From NCBI GenBank assembly GCA_033964015.1, contig CM066918.1, positions 29,612,595 to 29,676,594 of the forward strand: a stretch of 64,000 bases of DNA, given 5' to 3'. The position numbers and the translations under genes are program-made. Positions 44,611 through 57,500 of this stretch are shown piece after piece. The notes beneath the pieces are model-generated. The model did not search any database. It had not been told where the DNA came from and worked only from the letters and a program-made list of their open reading frames with translations. The stretch is from Scolanthus callimorphus (taxonomy: Eukaryota; Cnidaria; Anthozoa; Actiniaria; Edwardsiidae). The stretch's first letter is position 1. The number at the start of each line of letters is the position of its first letter.

Positions 44611-47600
44611 GTATTAGCAGAAACCCACTCGCATACTATCACGAATCCTGCAATCTGATTGGTTCCGCTACTCACTATCTATCATGTAATAGATAGTGAG
44701 TAGCGAAACCCGTAAAAAAAACTAAAATAAATGCTTTTAAGCAACAAATCGAAGGTAGTATGCTAGTGGGTTTCTACTAAAACAATTAGACTACTCGTTA
44801 TCTCTGAGTCAAATAGTTAACGAGGCGCGTATTGACTCATAGAAAACTTGTGCTCGTAGTCTAACTGTTAATGTGGACCACAAATCCACAAATTAGGATA
44901 GAAATCATTGAGTAACACTATTTTTGGCCAAACGTTGCTCGAAGTTGTAAAATAACCTGTCTTAAATAGTTAGATGCCAACAGCAACTACTGTCAACATG
45001 AAATACTAGTGTAACTTCGGGGTGCGTCTGATATCTCACCGATTGTCCGAGACAAGCAGATTTTTGTCAGGGTTTGTGCTGCATAGGATTCTGAGTTGCT
45101 TAAACAGTTTCAGAAAATCAAACTGTCTTGACAAACTGACAGCTCCTATAATCATCCATTTTGTTCCGGATTTGGACATTTTGTAAACATTTTTGTTTGG
45201 CTTTGTTGCAAATCTACGCCACTCATATGATTTTTGTGATGCTGTTTTGCAACATACCTCCACTCCAGGCTCGATTGTCAAATCCTGCCAAAGTAGCGGA
45301 ATCACGTTTTTTTTTTCCTTTTTCTCGGACGAGTAGGTTTAGGGTTCGGATAAGAGTTTTTTTCTCTACTCCTTTCGCCCATTAGGAAACTGGTCAAAAT
45401 ATTTTCGTAACCTTGACTGGGATAACTAGGAACTAACTATTTAGTCTGTGGAAAAGAGTGTAAATGACATCCGCAGTCATAATATCCTTTTAACAGTAGT
45501 AAACATATCAATTTTTGAGCGGAAACTCCCATTCGTTTTTTCATCGACGATCTATTTTTTTGTCTGGGCCGATAATCATCGCCGTCTAATGTCCACTGTA
45601 AACCTTCCTTGTCTTTCGCCTTTGTTCTATTTTTGTCTTATTTCCGCCGCCCACATAGTAGGCGAACGTTTATTTTGTCTGAAATGTTGTCTTGTTGAAA
45701 GTTTGATTTTGGTTAAAAGTTTCCGTTGGGAATTTGCTATCAGCTGCAAGTCCATCAACTTTAAGTCAACTTTGAGAATCTCGCGGACACAAAGGGAAAA
45801 AATATATATATGACACAAAAATTCCGGAAGCGATTACTTTAGGGCGTGAAAACTGTAGGACTTTTTAAGAATTTATTGCGTAGAATGTGCTGCTATGTAA
45901 CAATGTACTTGTCATCTGTATTTGTATGTTCTATTAGTTAATTGTACGGAAACTATACATGAAATTTGTAACAATTAGACTCGACGCGGCAAAATTTCGA
46001 CCTTGAAACGGATCTGAAGTAGCTGAGATCTCAGAAAGGATAACGGTCTATTTTTGCTACCCCTGCCTTGAAAGATGTCTGTACCCCATGGTTTCAGAAT
46101 TATACCGGTTTGCTTCTTTGATTTGAGTTAAAAATGTGTTGTTTACATTTTGGTCTATACAATTTCCATGTACTTAATGCGACAGAATCAAATGATAGAA
46201 AAAACAATCAACTTTGAGCCAATTTATCTGGCGAATTCCGCGATCAACAGAGGCTGGCAATCAAACTTTTTTGACGGTAAAACATACAATGGTCTGGTAG
46301 TTCAAAGTCATATGAAGAACCCTGCTGTTCGCAACCCTTGAAAGAATCGATTTTCTTTGGAAACTGGTAGAGTGCTAGTCCTCTATGAAAGCCTAATACA
46401 ACAGCTCGAAATATGCTTCTTTTTGTATGTTTTTTCGTTTCTGTAATTCGTGAGGGAAGATTTCCGTTATGGCATAACCTATTGTCCTTTACCCCACACA
46501 GGTGGAATGTTTTTGTGAGTAATCCATCGTAACTGTTACGGACGCAGTGCGAGATCGGCCAAATAATCTTTCCAACAAAAGCCGGTCCTATAAATCTTAT
46601 ATCCCTTACTGCGATTGAAGTTCCAATTCAGTCAGCGAAAGCTTTTTTTACCAACTTCATCTTGCTTTATTCAAAAGCTTCTCTCGCGAATTGACTTGGT
46701 CAATTATGGCTTCAGTGCAACATTTCTCTCTTCGTATAATATCTACAGGGACAGTTTAAAATTGTTCACAACTATTCTGTCTAAATGTCAAGTTCAGTGA
46801 CATCATTTGTTGAGAAAAATGACGGAATTACGAAGTCAAATTTGAAGTGGAAAGGGTGTTGACCCTCTACTGTGCAATGCATTGTAGCTGTTTCACAACG
46901 GTGTCATGACAACTACATTGAATTTAATAACATTTCAACATTACAAAAAGCTCGCAAATGGGATTTTAGTAATGTCTTGTCCTTTCTGGTAAAACATTAA
47001 CTGATCCTAGTAAAAAAATCCTCAAAATTACCTTGGTTTTAAGTAAATTCCAATTATAAAATGTTCGGGGTTTTAATGAAAATCAGTCTGTGTTTTAACA
47101 ACATGTTAACATATCGCGCTAAAATCATCTCGGGCTCGTTATGAAGTTGAATAACGTGCTTTAGGTATACGAATATAAACTGCAATGTGTTTTGGGTTTT
47201 TCCAACGGAGATCAAGTTCAGATTATCATGTGCCACTGTTTGAGTTTTCCCGAGAATCTAATCCTCGCTAATGAGAGATTTCCTCGCAGAGCTCTTAAAC
47301 TCTCTTTGAGACTGTTTAACATTAGCTTCCAAACTCATTCACTTTTACGCTTTATTTTTTTACAAAAGCCAAAGCACTTTGCAGGATTCCTTTTCTTTTT
47401 TCTCGACCGTGAGACAAAAGAAAAAGGAAAAGTTTTTTAATGTAAAAAATAAGGTCATTAAATAAAAATAGGTCCTTTACTGCCCTTCCTCGGTCTTTAA
47501 AACGCTGGTTTTGGTAATTATGCATTACGAAGGCCGTAGTTCGTTTCTTTGTAGTGTCAAATTGCAACGACATAGTATTGAAGGTTATGTTACGAATTTC

Positions 47601-48223
47601 CTCGCGTTAATATCTCTTAATGTTTCTTTGTTTTTTCCTTTTGCGTTGATTGCAAAATTTCTGATGTCATAAATAAATCGTGGACCGTAGTGTATAATTA
47701 AGGTTCATAATGTGACTAGTCAGGAAAAACAGAGCTGTGATCAAAATTCATCACTTCTAACACAAGGGGACCCCTACACTTTCTGACGTCACACAGCGAG
47801 CCTTTCTGTATATACAAATAGAGTTTCTGTAACAATGCAGCAACAAAGCGAAGGCCCATAAAAACAGAGGATAGCCCACAGAACCGGCTTAACGTTATCA
47901 AAGATTTGTTCGAATTGAGTTAAAGTTTCGAATGTGGAGAGCGCTCCGCGCTGGTTTGACGTCCTTGAAAGATAGGGTCACTAGTGCGCATGTGTGAACT
48001 AGGAAACAGGTGCTCGTGGACGGTGTATTGCTATATTGTCAGAGAAACCAATCGTCCAAACAACCAACCAAGTTGGCTACCGCCGATTGATGTGGAATAG
48101 TACTGTTAGTTGGCCCTTTTCCCCCCACTCCTGATGTGGGAAACATTTTGCTCACAACTTCTAGAAATGTGCTGAAGGCTCGCGCGCTGGGAAACAACCC
48201 GATGTTAGGGAAACACTGTGGAA

Positions 48224-48548
48224 ATGGCTATCAGTGCGAACTCAAAAAAGCTGCTATTAAGAATTGTATTATTCCTAGTCTATTTATTACTGGGTGCTAC
48301 GATATTTCACTTCGTGGAACACGACCACGAGGAAAAAGCAAGACGAGAAAACGACTTTAAAAAGACCACTTATGCCAATTTCACCGCAAAATACAACATC
48401 AGCGAGGAAGACATGAAATGGTTTTTTACGGAGTTGAAGAAGGCTATGAAATATGGTTACGATTTAGATCTAAGGGACTACCCCGGTACGGACCAATGGG
48501 GCTTTATGAATGCTTTTCACTTTGTTGGCAACGTTGTTACAACCATAG
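48224..48548 (+). CDS. K2P channel exon 1 (TM1, cap, first pore helix)
   Basis: Encodes residues 1-108 and the first base of the filter glycine 109. It begins MAISANSKK, then the hydrophobic TM1 ending in GATIFHFVE. The cap region is charged, and WGFMNAFHFVGNVVTTIG is the first pore helix. The donor GTAAGT is consensus. Intron 1 interrupts exactly at GYG, a position known for intron sites in K2P genes. Confidence 0.93.
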
Positions 48549-51500
48549 GTAAGTAAGAGCAGGCCTAACGCGGCGCACTGGCGCGCAAAGCGTGTCTCGA
48601 ACTCTACTCTATAATCTAGAACACTACTGATACACATGTACAAAGCCTTAGCAACGAGCCGGCGCGGATCGAATCCTCCGCAAGTTCCTATCATGCAAAT
48701 AACCCTTTATCTTATGTCACACAAAGCCCAAAGTATAGGAAAAGGCGGAGGATTAATTTTTCTTGAAAATATGTCCTTTTTTCTGAAGGGGAAAGGGGAG
48801 CTCCGAAAGCAGAGAGATAATGAGCTACGATTCAATTGCAGCTCTGTGTATTTAAAGCGAAGCAGTAGTTTTGTTTCTGCTTTTCAGTCTTATTCGAAGC
48901 ACCTGGTGCACGTAAAGCTGTAAATATTAAATACTAGTTGAATGAATTGCGGGTGAGAGAGAAATATGAAGTAAACCGCAACCAACAAACAAAGCAAGGG
49001 CCTTTTTGAGCGCTGCGTTTGTATGTGTCCGGAGAAAAGAAAACAAGAGTCTTAGACCACGGTTTGTTTGCTTGCAAAGTCCAATGTATTTGTAGAGCTG
49101 CCGAAAGCTCACACTCTGGACATAGACACTCGGAGCGGATTTCGAATCAATCGATGGCACTTTTATTCCTAGAGATTCTTGCTTCTACCCATTAACAGCC
49201 CCAGTGATTATTTATCAGGCTAAATGCGAACTTCAAACGCAATACTTTAAATCCCGTCTTAGATTCAATATAATAGGCAGGCCATAACAGTTGTCGGTCT
49301 GGGCCATTAATTCTTTCGGTATTTATTCTGTTATAACCAGAACTAACCTTCCATAGGAATAACCTCAGTCTGTGATACTTTAACTAAAAATCACATGAAT
49401 TTTAAAGTGACCAGACATGTCCTAGAGACACCGAATTAATAGAGAAAACTACATATATATGGTACTTTGTCGCGCAGTCGGAACAATGTTTTAAAGTTGC
49501 CACTTTGCTTCGCTTTACTCGTGCTAAAGGTTATTCTCATATTTTCTGAATAGGTACAAAAAGCGTTTTTTGTTTGACGGCAAGACTGCCAGTTCCGTGC
49601 CAGTTCTCGCTGTTTCTAAATATGGAGGGTAAACTGTCACGGGGAACTTTAAATAGAGCCCCTTTGTGCTCAGTTAGGCAAAAACCGTTAACCTCAATCT
49701 GCGATACACATTCGAATATCACGACGAAAAAATATGTAGCAACATAATGCAAATTAGCATGTCCTTTTCGCGCCTATAGAGAAATTCCTAATCACCGTTT
49801 AGGCTGAAAAGCCGATAATATATCTGGAGCTCCATTAAACCCAAAAGGCGAGAGGAAAATTAAACTTCTGTATAGATGAGTGCTTTACTTACTACTTTGA
49901 ACAAAATGTAGAACCCCGGCTTCCGGTTCGAACTGTTTACTAGTTTAAAGCAAACACGAAGAAAGTTGATTCTTTTGCATATAAAATGGGTTCTGTTTTT
50001 TCTTCAAATAGAGCATTTCATAGCTCACAGTTTTTGCCAAATGCCCTTTTCGGCTGTTGAACCGCGGCCAAGTTTAGAGAAATGAAGCCATTATACGTGC
50101 AAACAGAAATTCCTCGACCACAGAGAACCAATTCATAAGGCATTTCTCACGGCCCTAGATTTCTGCTAGCCATAGCCTAAACTATTTTGTTTAATGTTGC
50201 TATACTAGTAATTGGCAAAAGGCTTACTCCAGAAATACTTCTACGGTGCTGTCACCAAACATTTCATGTTGAAATACGTCCATATGACAGGGAGTCTTCG
50301 TAATAAGCTACGGGAATAAAAGCGAGCCAGAATTCAGAGAATTTCAGGATTGAATGCTCAAAAAACGACAGGCAGGCAAGGCTTATCCAAACAACCAAAT
50401 TCATTCGCGTCAATCATTTCAACATGAGCAATTTCCTTGGTTAGTTTTCGTATTAGCTCTGAACGGAAAAACACGGCAACTAAATGCTTTCGTAATGTAC
50501 AGAGGGTGTTTTATGAAATTGCTTCACATATGATTCGTGTTTGCTTTGTTTCTCGCTCCCACGTACTTTCAAGATTTCCTTTAATTCTGTAATTTGCCAG
50601 ACTTTTGGAAACTAGAAACCCAAACCTCAAAAAACACGCGGCTCAACGCGCGGGAATAAATTTAAAATGTACTTGTAACCAAAAGGAGAGCCAACTTATA
50701 TACATTTGAATGCGCTTTTTGAACAAAAATAAACATAAGAGAAAGGAAGCTATATTATCACACTTTTTTTGTGATTTTTGTTATTACATGTACTATATTT
50801 CTAAATTTATTTCTAGAAATACGACGGCTCCATCTGTCTCCTAGCTAACTAAAAGTCGTCTTTGTTTTCGCTTTCTGAATAGCAAATCACTTGTATCTTA
50901 TCACACAGCGAACGTTCGATATGCCCATCTTAAGTGCATATCAGTAAAGTCAAGCGAACGGAGTAACTGGACAGCCTTTGTTTTTAAGCTATTTACGAAT
51001 TTCGTGGTCAGTCTCTCTTCTGTCCGTTCAAAAAGCACTAAGTGTGCTCGGTCGCCGTGACAAGTCTCAAGTGAAAATAAAGAAATCACTAGCGACAATT
51101 TCTTAATTCGTTTCATCCGTTTAATGAGATGCGTTGTATTCCACAGTCCTCTTCAAAGTGTGTTTGAGAATATTTAGACAAAGAAAAACCTCAAGCCCTT
51201 CGTAGAATTTCTTCACGATTTCTTTACCCTTTGCAGTTTATCACAAATTTAAAATGAGATCAAATTGTTAGCCATCTTGTGACCTTAACGTAAAACACCG
51301 TATTAGTTCGTACGCGATCTTTAAGTGCGTTCAGTTTTTTTTTTCATTTTTCACGACAGGTAGACATTATAATTCATTGTCAAGTGGAGACAATTCGCAA
51401 ATTCACCAGTAAAGCTTGCATAGAATTAGAAACTTCACCCCCAAACTCTCACACCTTTCTCTATTTCACAATCGAAGAAAAAAGTGCCATAGTATTGTCA

Positions 51501-54500
51501 TAGATTAGATAAGGGAGTCTAGAGAACTCGGCGGAAATTTTTGATAGATAATCGTAATTGCTACCCGTTTAAACCGACAGATGCGAATTTCACAAGCTAT
51601 TCCCAGCTTTTTGAAATTCATGTATGACATGCATTGTTCTTTTTGGCAACCATTATCGGCGTAAAAAAACGTTTTTTGTTTCGTATTTCGGTACAATACG
51701 AGCTAAAAGACGAATATTGTACTGGTTTGAGTCTGTTATAGGTAGAATTTAATTCATTTTATCCTCAAAGAAATTATCAACCATTTTCCGCCATTTTGTA
51801 AACAGTGTTTAGGGCTGTGACTATGGATACCTTTGGAAGTGACGTAAGATCTCGTAAACTCTTAGAAAATTCAAGCAATTATCGAAAAGTTGATTAATAC
51901 TAATTTTGCGTGTTGATAATTTGTTTATACACTTATTATGCAAAACACTGGTAGGACTCATTTTTTTCCCAAAGATAATGCCAAGTTTTAATAGAAGTTA
52001 ATAGAGAAACACTTTGGAAGGAAAAATGGTGTATCTTTTCCAAAACAAGTTTCTCAATAATTTTCGTGCATTAACACGAATATTTAACAATTATTTCTCG
52101 AGCCCGAATAGGCTCTGAGTTAATAGCCCAATGAGGCCGAAGACCGAATTGGCTATTGACTTAGAGGCCATGAGGGCGAGAGGAATAATTGTTTTAGTGA
52201 ACTCACACTAGTAGGTCAATTTGTATAGCCAAAAACGTTTTCTGGTCTCGTCATTTGCCATTTTCTGGCTTTCAAATCCGACACTTTTCGCTACTAGTAG
52301 ACTATAACTTATAGTCTACTACTAGTAGCTCAACCAATCAGAACGCAGCATTGGCAATAGACCACTAGTGTGATTTGACTAATAAATAATAGCGCAGACT
52401 GTATCTGTATGCGTGTGTGTGTTTTCTTGAACTTTTCTGAATTTTTCCCACATTCGCGCTTTGTTTCCGAAAGTTTGCGAGCTTTAGTTTCGACATTTTC
52501 ACAGTTTTGCTTGAAGCTCTTGGCCTCAACCTGTAGAATATTACATCAACATGTTTCCAGACACAACACATATAGTTTCATTGTTTTGAACTGGTGGTTT
52601 TATTAGAGAGGATTTTTTTTTACAATGGAATGAAAGCTGCATCCTTTTCATGAGCTGTGCTGGCATTGTTTTAAAGCCGCGACCTGCCGCATTAACAATT
52701 AATGCAGTTTATACTTTCTCTTATGCTGTGACAGTTTGTTTGTCGAACGTGATAAAGGGTTGGTCTCATGTCGAAACATTGTCTCAACTGCCATTACGTA
52801 TACATGAATTCCTAAAGGTTTTAAGGTTCTAAGGTAATTTATGTATATGCATAAATGTTTTATGTTATTCTTATTAATTATTGTTATTATTACGTTTAAA
52901 AAAAGTTAATATGTATATACTTTATATATTCTTTATAGTTTTAATAAGAATATTACTATTATATATTATTGTTATAATATTATTACTATTATCGTATATA
53001 TTTTAATATTTTATAAATACATTATATTTTTTAATAAGCAATGTGTATAAATATTTTTATATAAATAATCTCATTCTCAGCAATATTATTATTACTATTA
53101 TTATTATCGTTATTTTTATCAGTATTGTTATTTTCTTATTTTGTTATTATTGTTATTATTATTATTATTATTCATGACACGAGATTGTCTGCTATGTGCT
53201 CCGTCTCATAAGAACTCACTTCGAGGCTCGGAGGGACTAAAAGAGCCAAGCCAGTTGTTGTACGATGCATGTTGAATAGGGCTACCAAACCAATTCAACT
53301 TTGTTGAACGTAGACAACTACCAATCACATCGTAGTTGAACAAAGTTCAACATGCTGAATGGACGATTCCAGCTGTAAGCGCGCGCGTTCTTCTTTATTC
53401 AGAAATGCCCAAGCCGTGTCCCACAACTACCATAATGCAGCGCGCGCTTTTTTATTTTAGCAGTTTGTTCCACCAATGCCTCACATCTACCGACATGCAG
53501 TGCGCGCGTGCGTTATAGCTGGCCTCATTCAACACGGCGCATTCAGCAAATATTGAATGAAGTTTAATCATTTGTCCCAGTTATGCATTTATGGAAAAAT
53601 CAGCATTATAACGCTTACAATCAGGATTACAGAGAAAGAAAAAGTAGACAACTGAGTTTCATTTTGTTCTCTCTCTAAAACGGTGAATGTCTACCGCAAG
53701 TTTTACTTCGTAAATGTTTCAGGTCAGATATCCTGTTTATATCCAAAGAAAGAAAGCCTTGCACGGATGTAAACTAGTTTTGATCTTTAATTATTATAAC
53801 TTTGGCGAGCATTGTGGCGTATTATCCGGGCTCTAATGAACATTTTGGCGGGCTCTAATATATTAGAGCCCGCGCGAGTCAATCGGCGTTATGATGGTCG
53901 CCATAAATTCTCATTTTTGCACTCTTTGCTCTCCAAAGTTATAATAATAGTAATGTAGTTGATGTTCTTGGGCTTAAATATGTTTTGGGCCCTTCTCAGT
54001 GCTCATTTTATCCCTCGCTGCGCTCGGGCTAAAATGAGACTGAGTCGGGCCCAAAACATATTTACGCCCGCGAACATCAACTATATTGTTATATTATACG
54101 TGGCAACTATGAATTTGTCCAGTTGTCAAACTATAAAACTACTGTTTTTTTTACTGAATTGCACGGTTAGGTAAAGATGCCAGTGATATGCTATAGAGTT
54201 TAAAGGGGCACTCGCACGTTTGATTTTTGAACAACCTGTCGTAAAATAAGTATAATTCTAAATCTCCAAAAATACATTTACGTTTTCGGGGAATAACCAA
54301 AATAACAGTCCAGGTTTGTTAAATGACCTTTTAACTGTTAAATCAATACAAATCTATAGGGTTTTTATCTATTATCAAGAGGATGGAATTGGATTGCGAT
54401 TTGAATTATTTGCTTGTCAGGCAAGCGTGGGAGTGCCCCTTTAAATTTGTTTTGCAAACACCACAAATGACAATGGAAGTATGGGGCAAGGCAGATTGTA

Positions 54501-57500
54501 GCTTTGTTAGTCGGAATAGCGCGGTTGAACGTGGTGTCAGCTCACTGCACGAACTCTGCTAAATTAAGCTGGCGTTTGGCAATGGAGCGAAAGCTTTATT
54601 AAAATGTGAAAATGAGTCGCACGTATGTGTCTATCTTTATACCACGCCACAGAAAATACAGCCAATCAGAATGCAGGAATGGCGTTGTATATTCGGCGGT
54701 ATTCGACTCAACCATCACATCGTACACTGCTTTTACGTAAAACGTTACCTGGTATAAAATATAGTTATACAATGAATTATCGTGGCATACTATACACTTA
54801 ATATGACTGCTCCCAAGGGGAACAGCGAGTTTGTTTTCCCGAGATTTGAGGGAAAACAAAACTCGCTGTTTCCCGAGGGTGCAGTCATTAAGTGTTTTAT
54901 TATAAAGCAAAAAGAAAATAGTCCGCTCAAGCAATGTCCCGCATTAGCGATGTCGCCCGCGCGGACAACAATTTTTCAATATAGCCCGCGCGGGCTACAT
55001 TGAATTGCACTTTACCACGTGACCATGATATAACCAATAAGAGCGCGCGCTTTGATCGAATAAGCATGAGCTATATGATAATGCAGAATATCCCATTTGT
55101 CACTTGTATTTTCTTAGCGCTACACACTCGCCTGAAGTATACCAGAAAATACATGTGACGCGTTGGATATTCTGCAGTATGGCACTCGATAGCATGTCTA
55201 ACTAGTATATATAGTCTCGTACAACGGAGTTGTCGTCTCCGATTTTATACATAAAACATATGCCGCGAGATATCAGATCTCAGACTGGTTAGCGGTGCTA
55301 GCTCTCTTCATCAAAACACTTCAGTGTCCTTCAATACGCCTTTTTGTTATATAACATAATACAAAAGTGTTTTCCACTGATGTTTACTCTCATGTTTGGA
55401 CGAGAAATTGTCTTCCTAAAAGAAAATTGAAAAGATTTTGAAGAGTGGAGAGATTTTAAATTCTTGAGAGCAGCGTAAGAGGGTATAACAACCAAAAGCA
55501 TTAACAGCCAGATTTGAGCTCTCAGTAATATAACTCGTAAATGGCTTTCCTCGCGAAAATATTTCTGCAAGAAGAGCCAAGTGTCAAGGCTTGCCACAAG
55601 TCTGGTCAGTCCCAAACCACATTCTGAAAAAGAACTATTCGCCCACGTTGTATAATGACGGTTATTAGTTCGTTGATGAGTTATTTTGTTGGTAAAAGAG
55701 GCCAATAATCCCTGCAAACATCAGTAATTAGATTTTATTATTGGGTTATAACATGTCAATTGGGGTGAAATATGGAAATTCAGGAAAATAAGAAATAAAC
55801 GCGTACCATGTGGCCGTATTATTACTAAATGACGCAAAATACACGTAAATTATTTATCATTCTTTTTAGAATACACATAATTGCAACTAAACCCCTAATA
55901 GGATGTGGATTATTTGTTGTTTTCTGTTAACGAATCCTAAAATGGTGAAACAATGCCTTAATTTAGGGAGCGAGCTTTTATTTTACAAGGAAATCGGTTG
56001 TGCGGTAAACCTAGGAAGTTTACGCCTTTATATTAAAATCTTGCACCGAGTTTCGTTTCTGCGCCGCAGGGCAGCTATACATTTTGTAGGACCTGCAGAC
56101 TGTTTATTTGACATTAGGTACCTTGCAAGAATTGTTCTCCCCCAAGAAACTTTATAATTATTGTATTTTCCCATATTACCATTGCTAACGTTTTACCATT
56201 AAAAGCAAACTGAATTCAGTAAGTGCGCAGAGCTGAGGGCAGTAAGTAAACAATGTCATAGCGAGGTATCACCCGATTTTATTTAATTTCATTTATTTTT
56301 TTTTCTGGCGCGTCTGACCTTTTTTGAATGGGGCGAACGCCAATGTTTCTACCTCTATTTGTTTGTCTTTCATGCAGAATTCCAAACTTTAATTTTAAGG
56401 GGAAACCGCCCCTCCCCTTTACCTAGGCTCCTGCAAATAGGAAAGCAAAACCGCAGGAGAGTCGATATTTCGTAAATTGTCGCAATATTTGTCAGTTTTA
56501 GCTGGCGATCAAATTTCTATCTTTATTTTTAGTTTGGCGACAAGACAATCCCTCTTGTAGGGAAATATATGCAGACGACAGCCGTTGAACAGTTGGTGAC
56601 CTGACTTTTATTATCAAAAACAAACCGGCGCCAGAGAAAACGTATTTTACAACCCGGTAACATTTTCATGGGTGGTAGCACTGTGACGTAGCTTTACGAC
56701 GCTTGTCTCTCGCCGCTGCATGTCGCCGGGTTCGAGTTATGGCTTGTGCGTTAGGGACTTTTCTCTTTTGCTTGAATTGTGTTTTAGACCTGACCTGGGT
56801 GCTCATTGTTAGTCGAAATGATTAGTCATTTCTCCTGTGTTCGACGTCTTTCGTATGAGAAACCGAGGTCCCGTCTCTCATTTCACTACACCTGTATATG
56901 GGGGACGTTAAACTTATACAGAACTTACTACACTATGATATATAATCCTACTTACCATTGTAAACCGCAGTATAAAATTGCAGTCCGCATCTCAGAGATA
57001 AAACATCTCACAACTGTTAACCGCATGTGATCATTCATTTGCGGTATACAAGTGCTAACATTTCATTTTTCATTTCATTTTTTCATTTCATTTTCATAGT
57101 CTAAACACAAGTCCGAGACAAGAGTGGGAACTTTTTTGTGCGAAGTGCCAACAACTCGAAACATGTAATTTTATTGCTGACGGTCAGAAGTTGGTTGCAG
57201 TCTTGTGGTTGTAGTCCTCTCATTTTTTAAGGGACTATATGTCATTTTCAACATATTTCCTGAGAGCTTTTCTTGTAAAATTCCAGTTTTATCTTAGAAC
57301 ATTTGAGCCTGGAAAATATAACGGTCATCGTAGTGTGAACCATAATTTCTCCTATCCAAGTTCCCGTCCTTGTTATTTTCCATGTGCATCGCATTTGCAT
57401 AAACTAAACCACATGTTGCACTAATGATCCGATGTGTACAGGGGACGTATTATATAACAATCTATCCGTTGGTGCGGTCGCGAATTTTGTAGTTATAGTT

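Larger units (their letters stand above)
41000..48223. other. Intergenic region upstream of the potassium-channel gene
   Basis: No supported gene. Repeats at 41469-41739 and 43977-44610 are listed. A short hairpin at 44663-44704 (CTACTCACTATCTAT / ATAGATAGTGAGTAG) is visible. The ORF at 42957-43232 has a hydrophobic N-terminus but no splice or homology support. The rest is AT-rich and unassigned; the channel promoter presumably lies near 48000. Confidence 0.45.
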
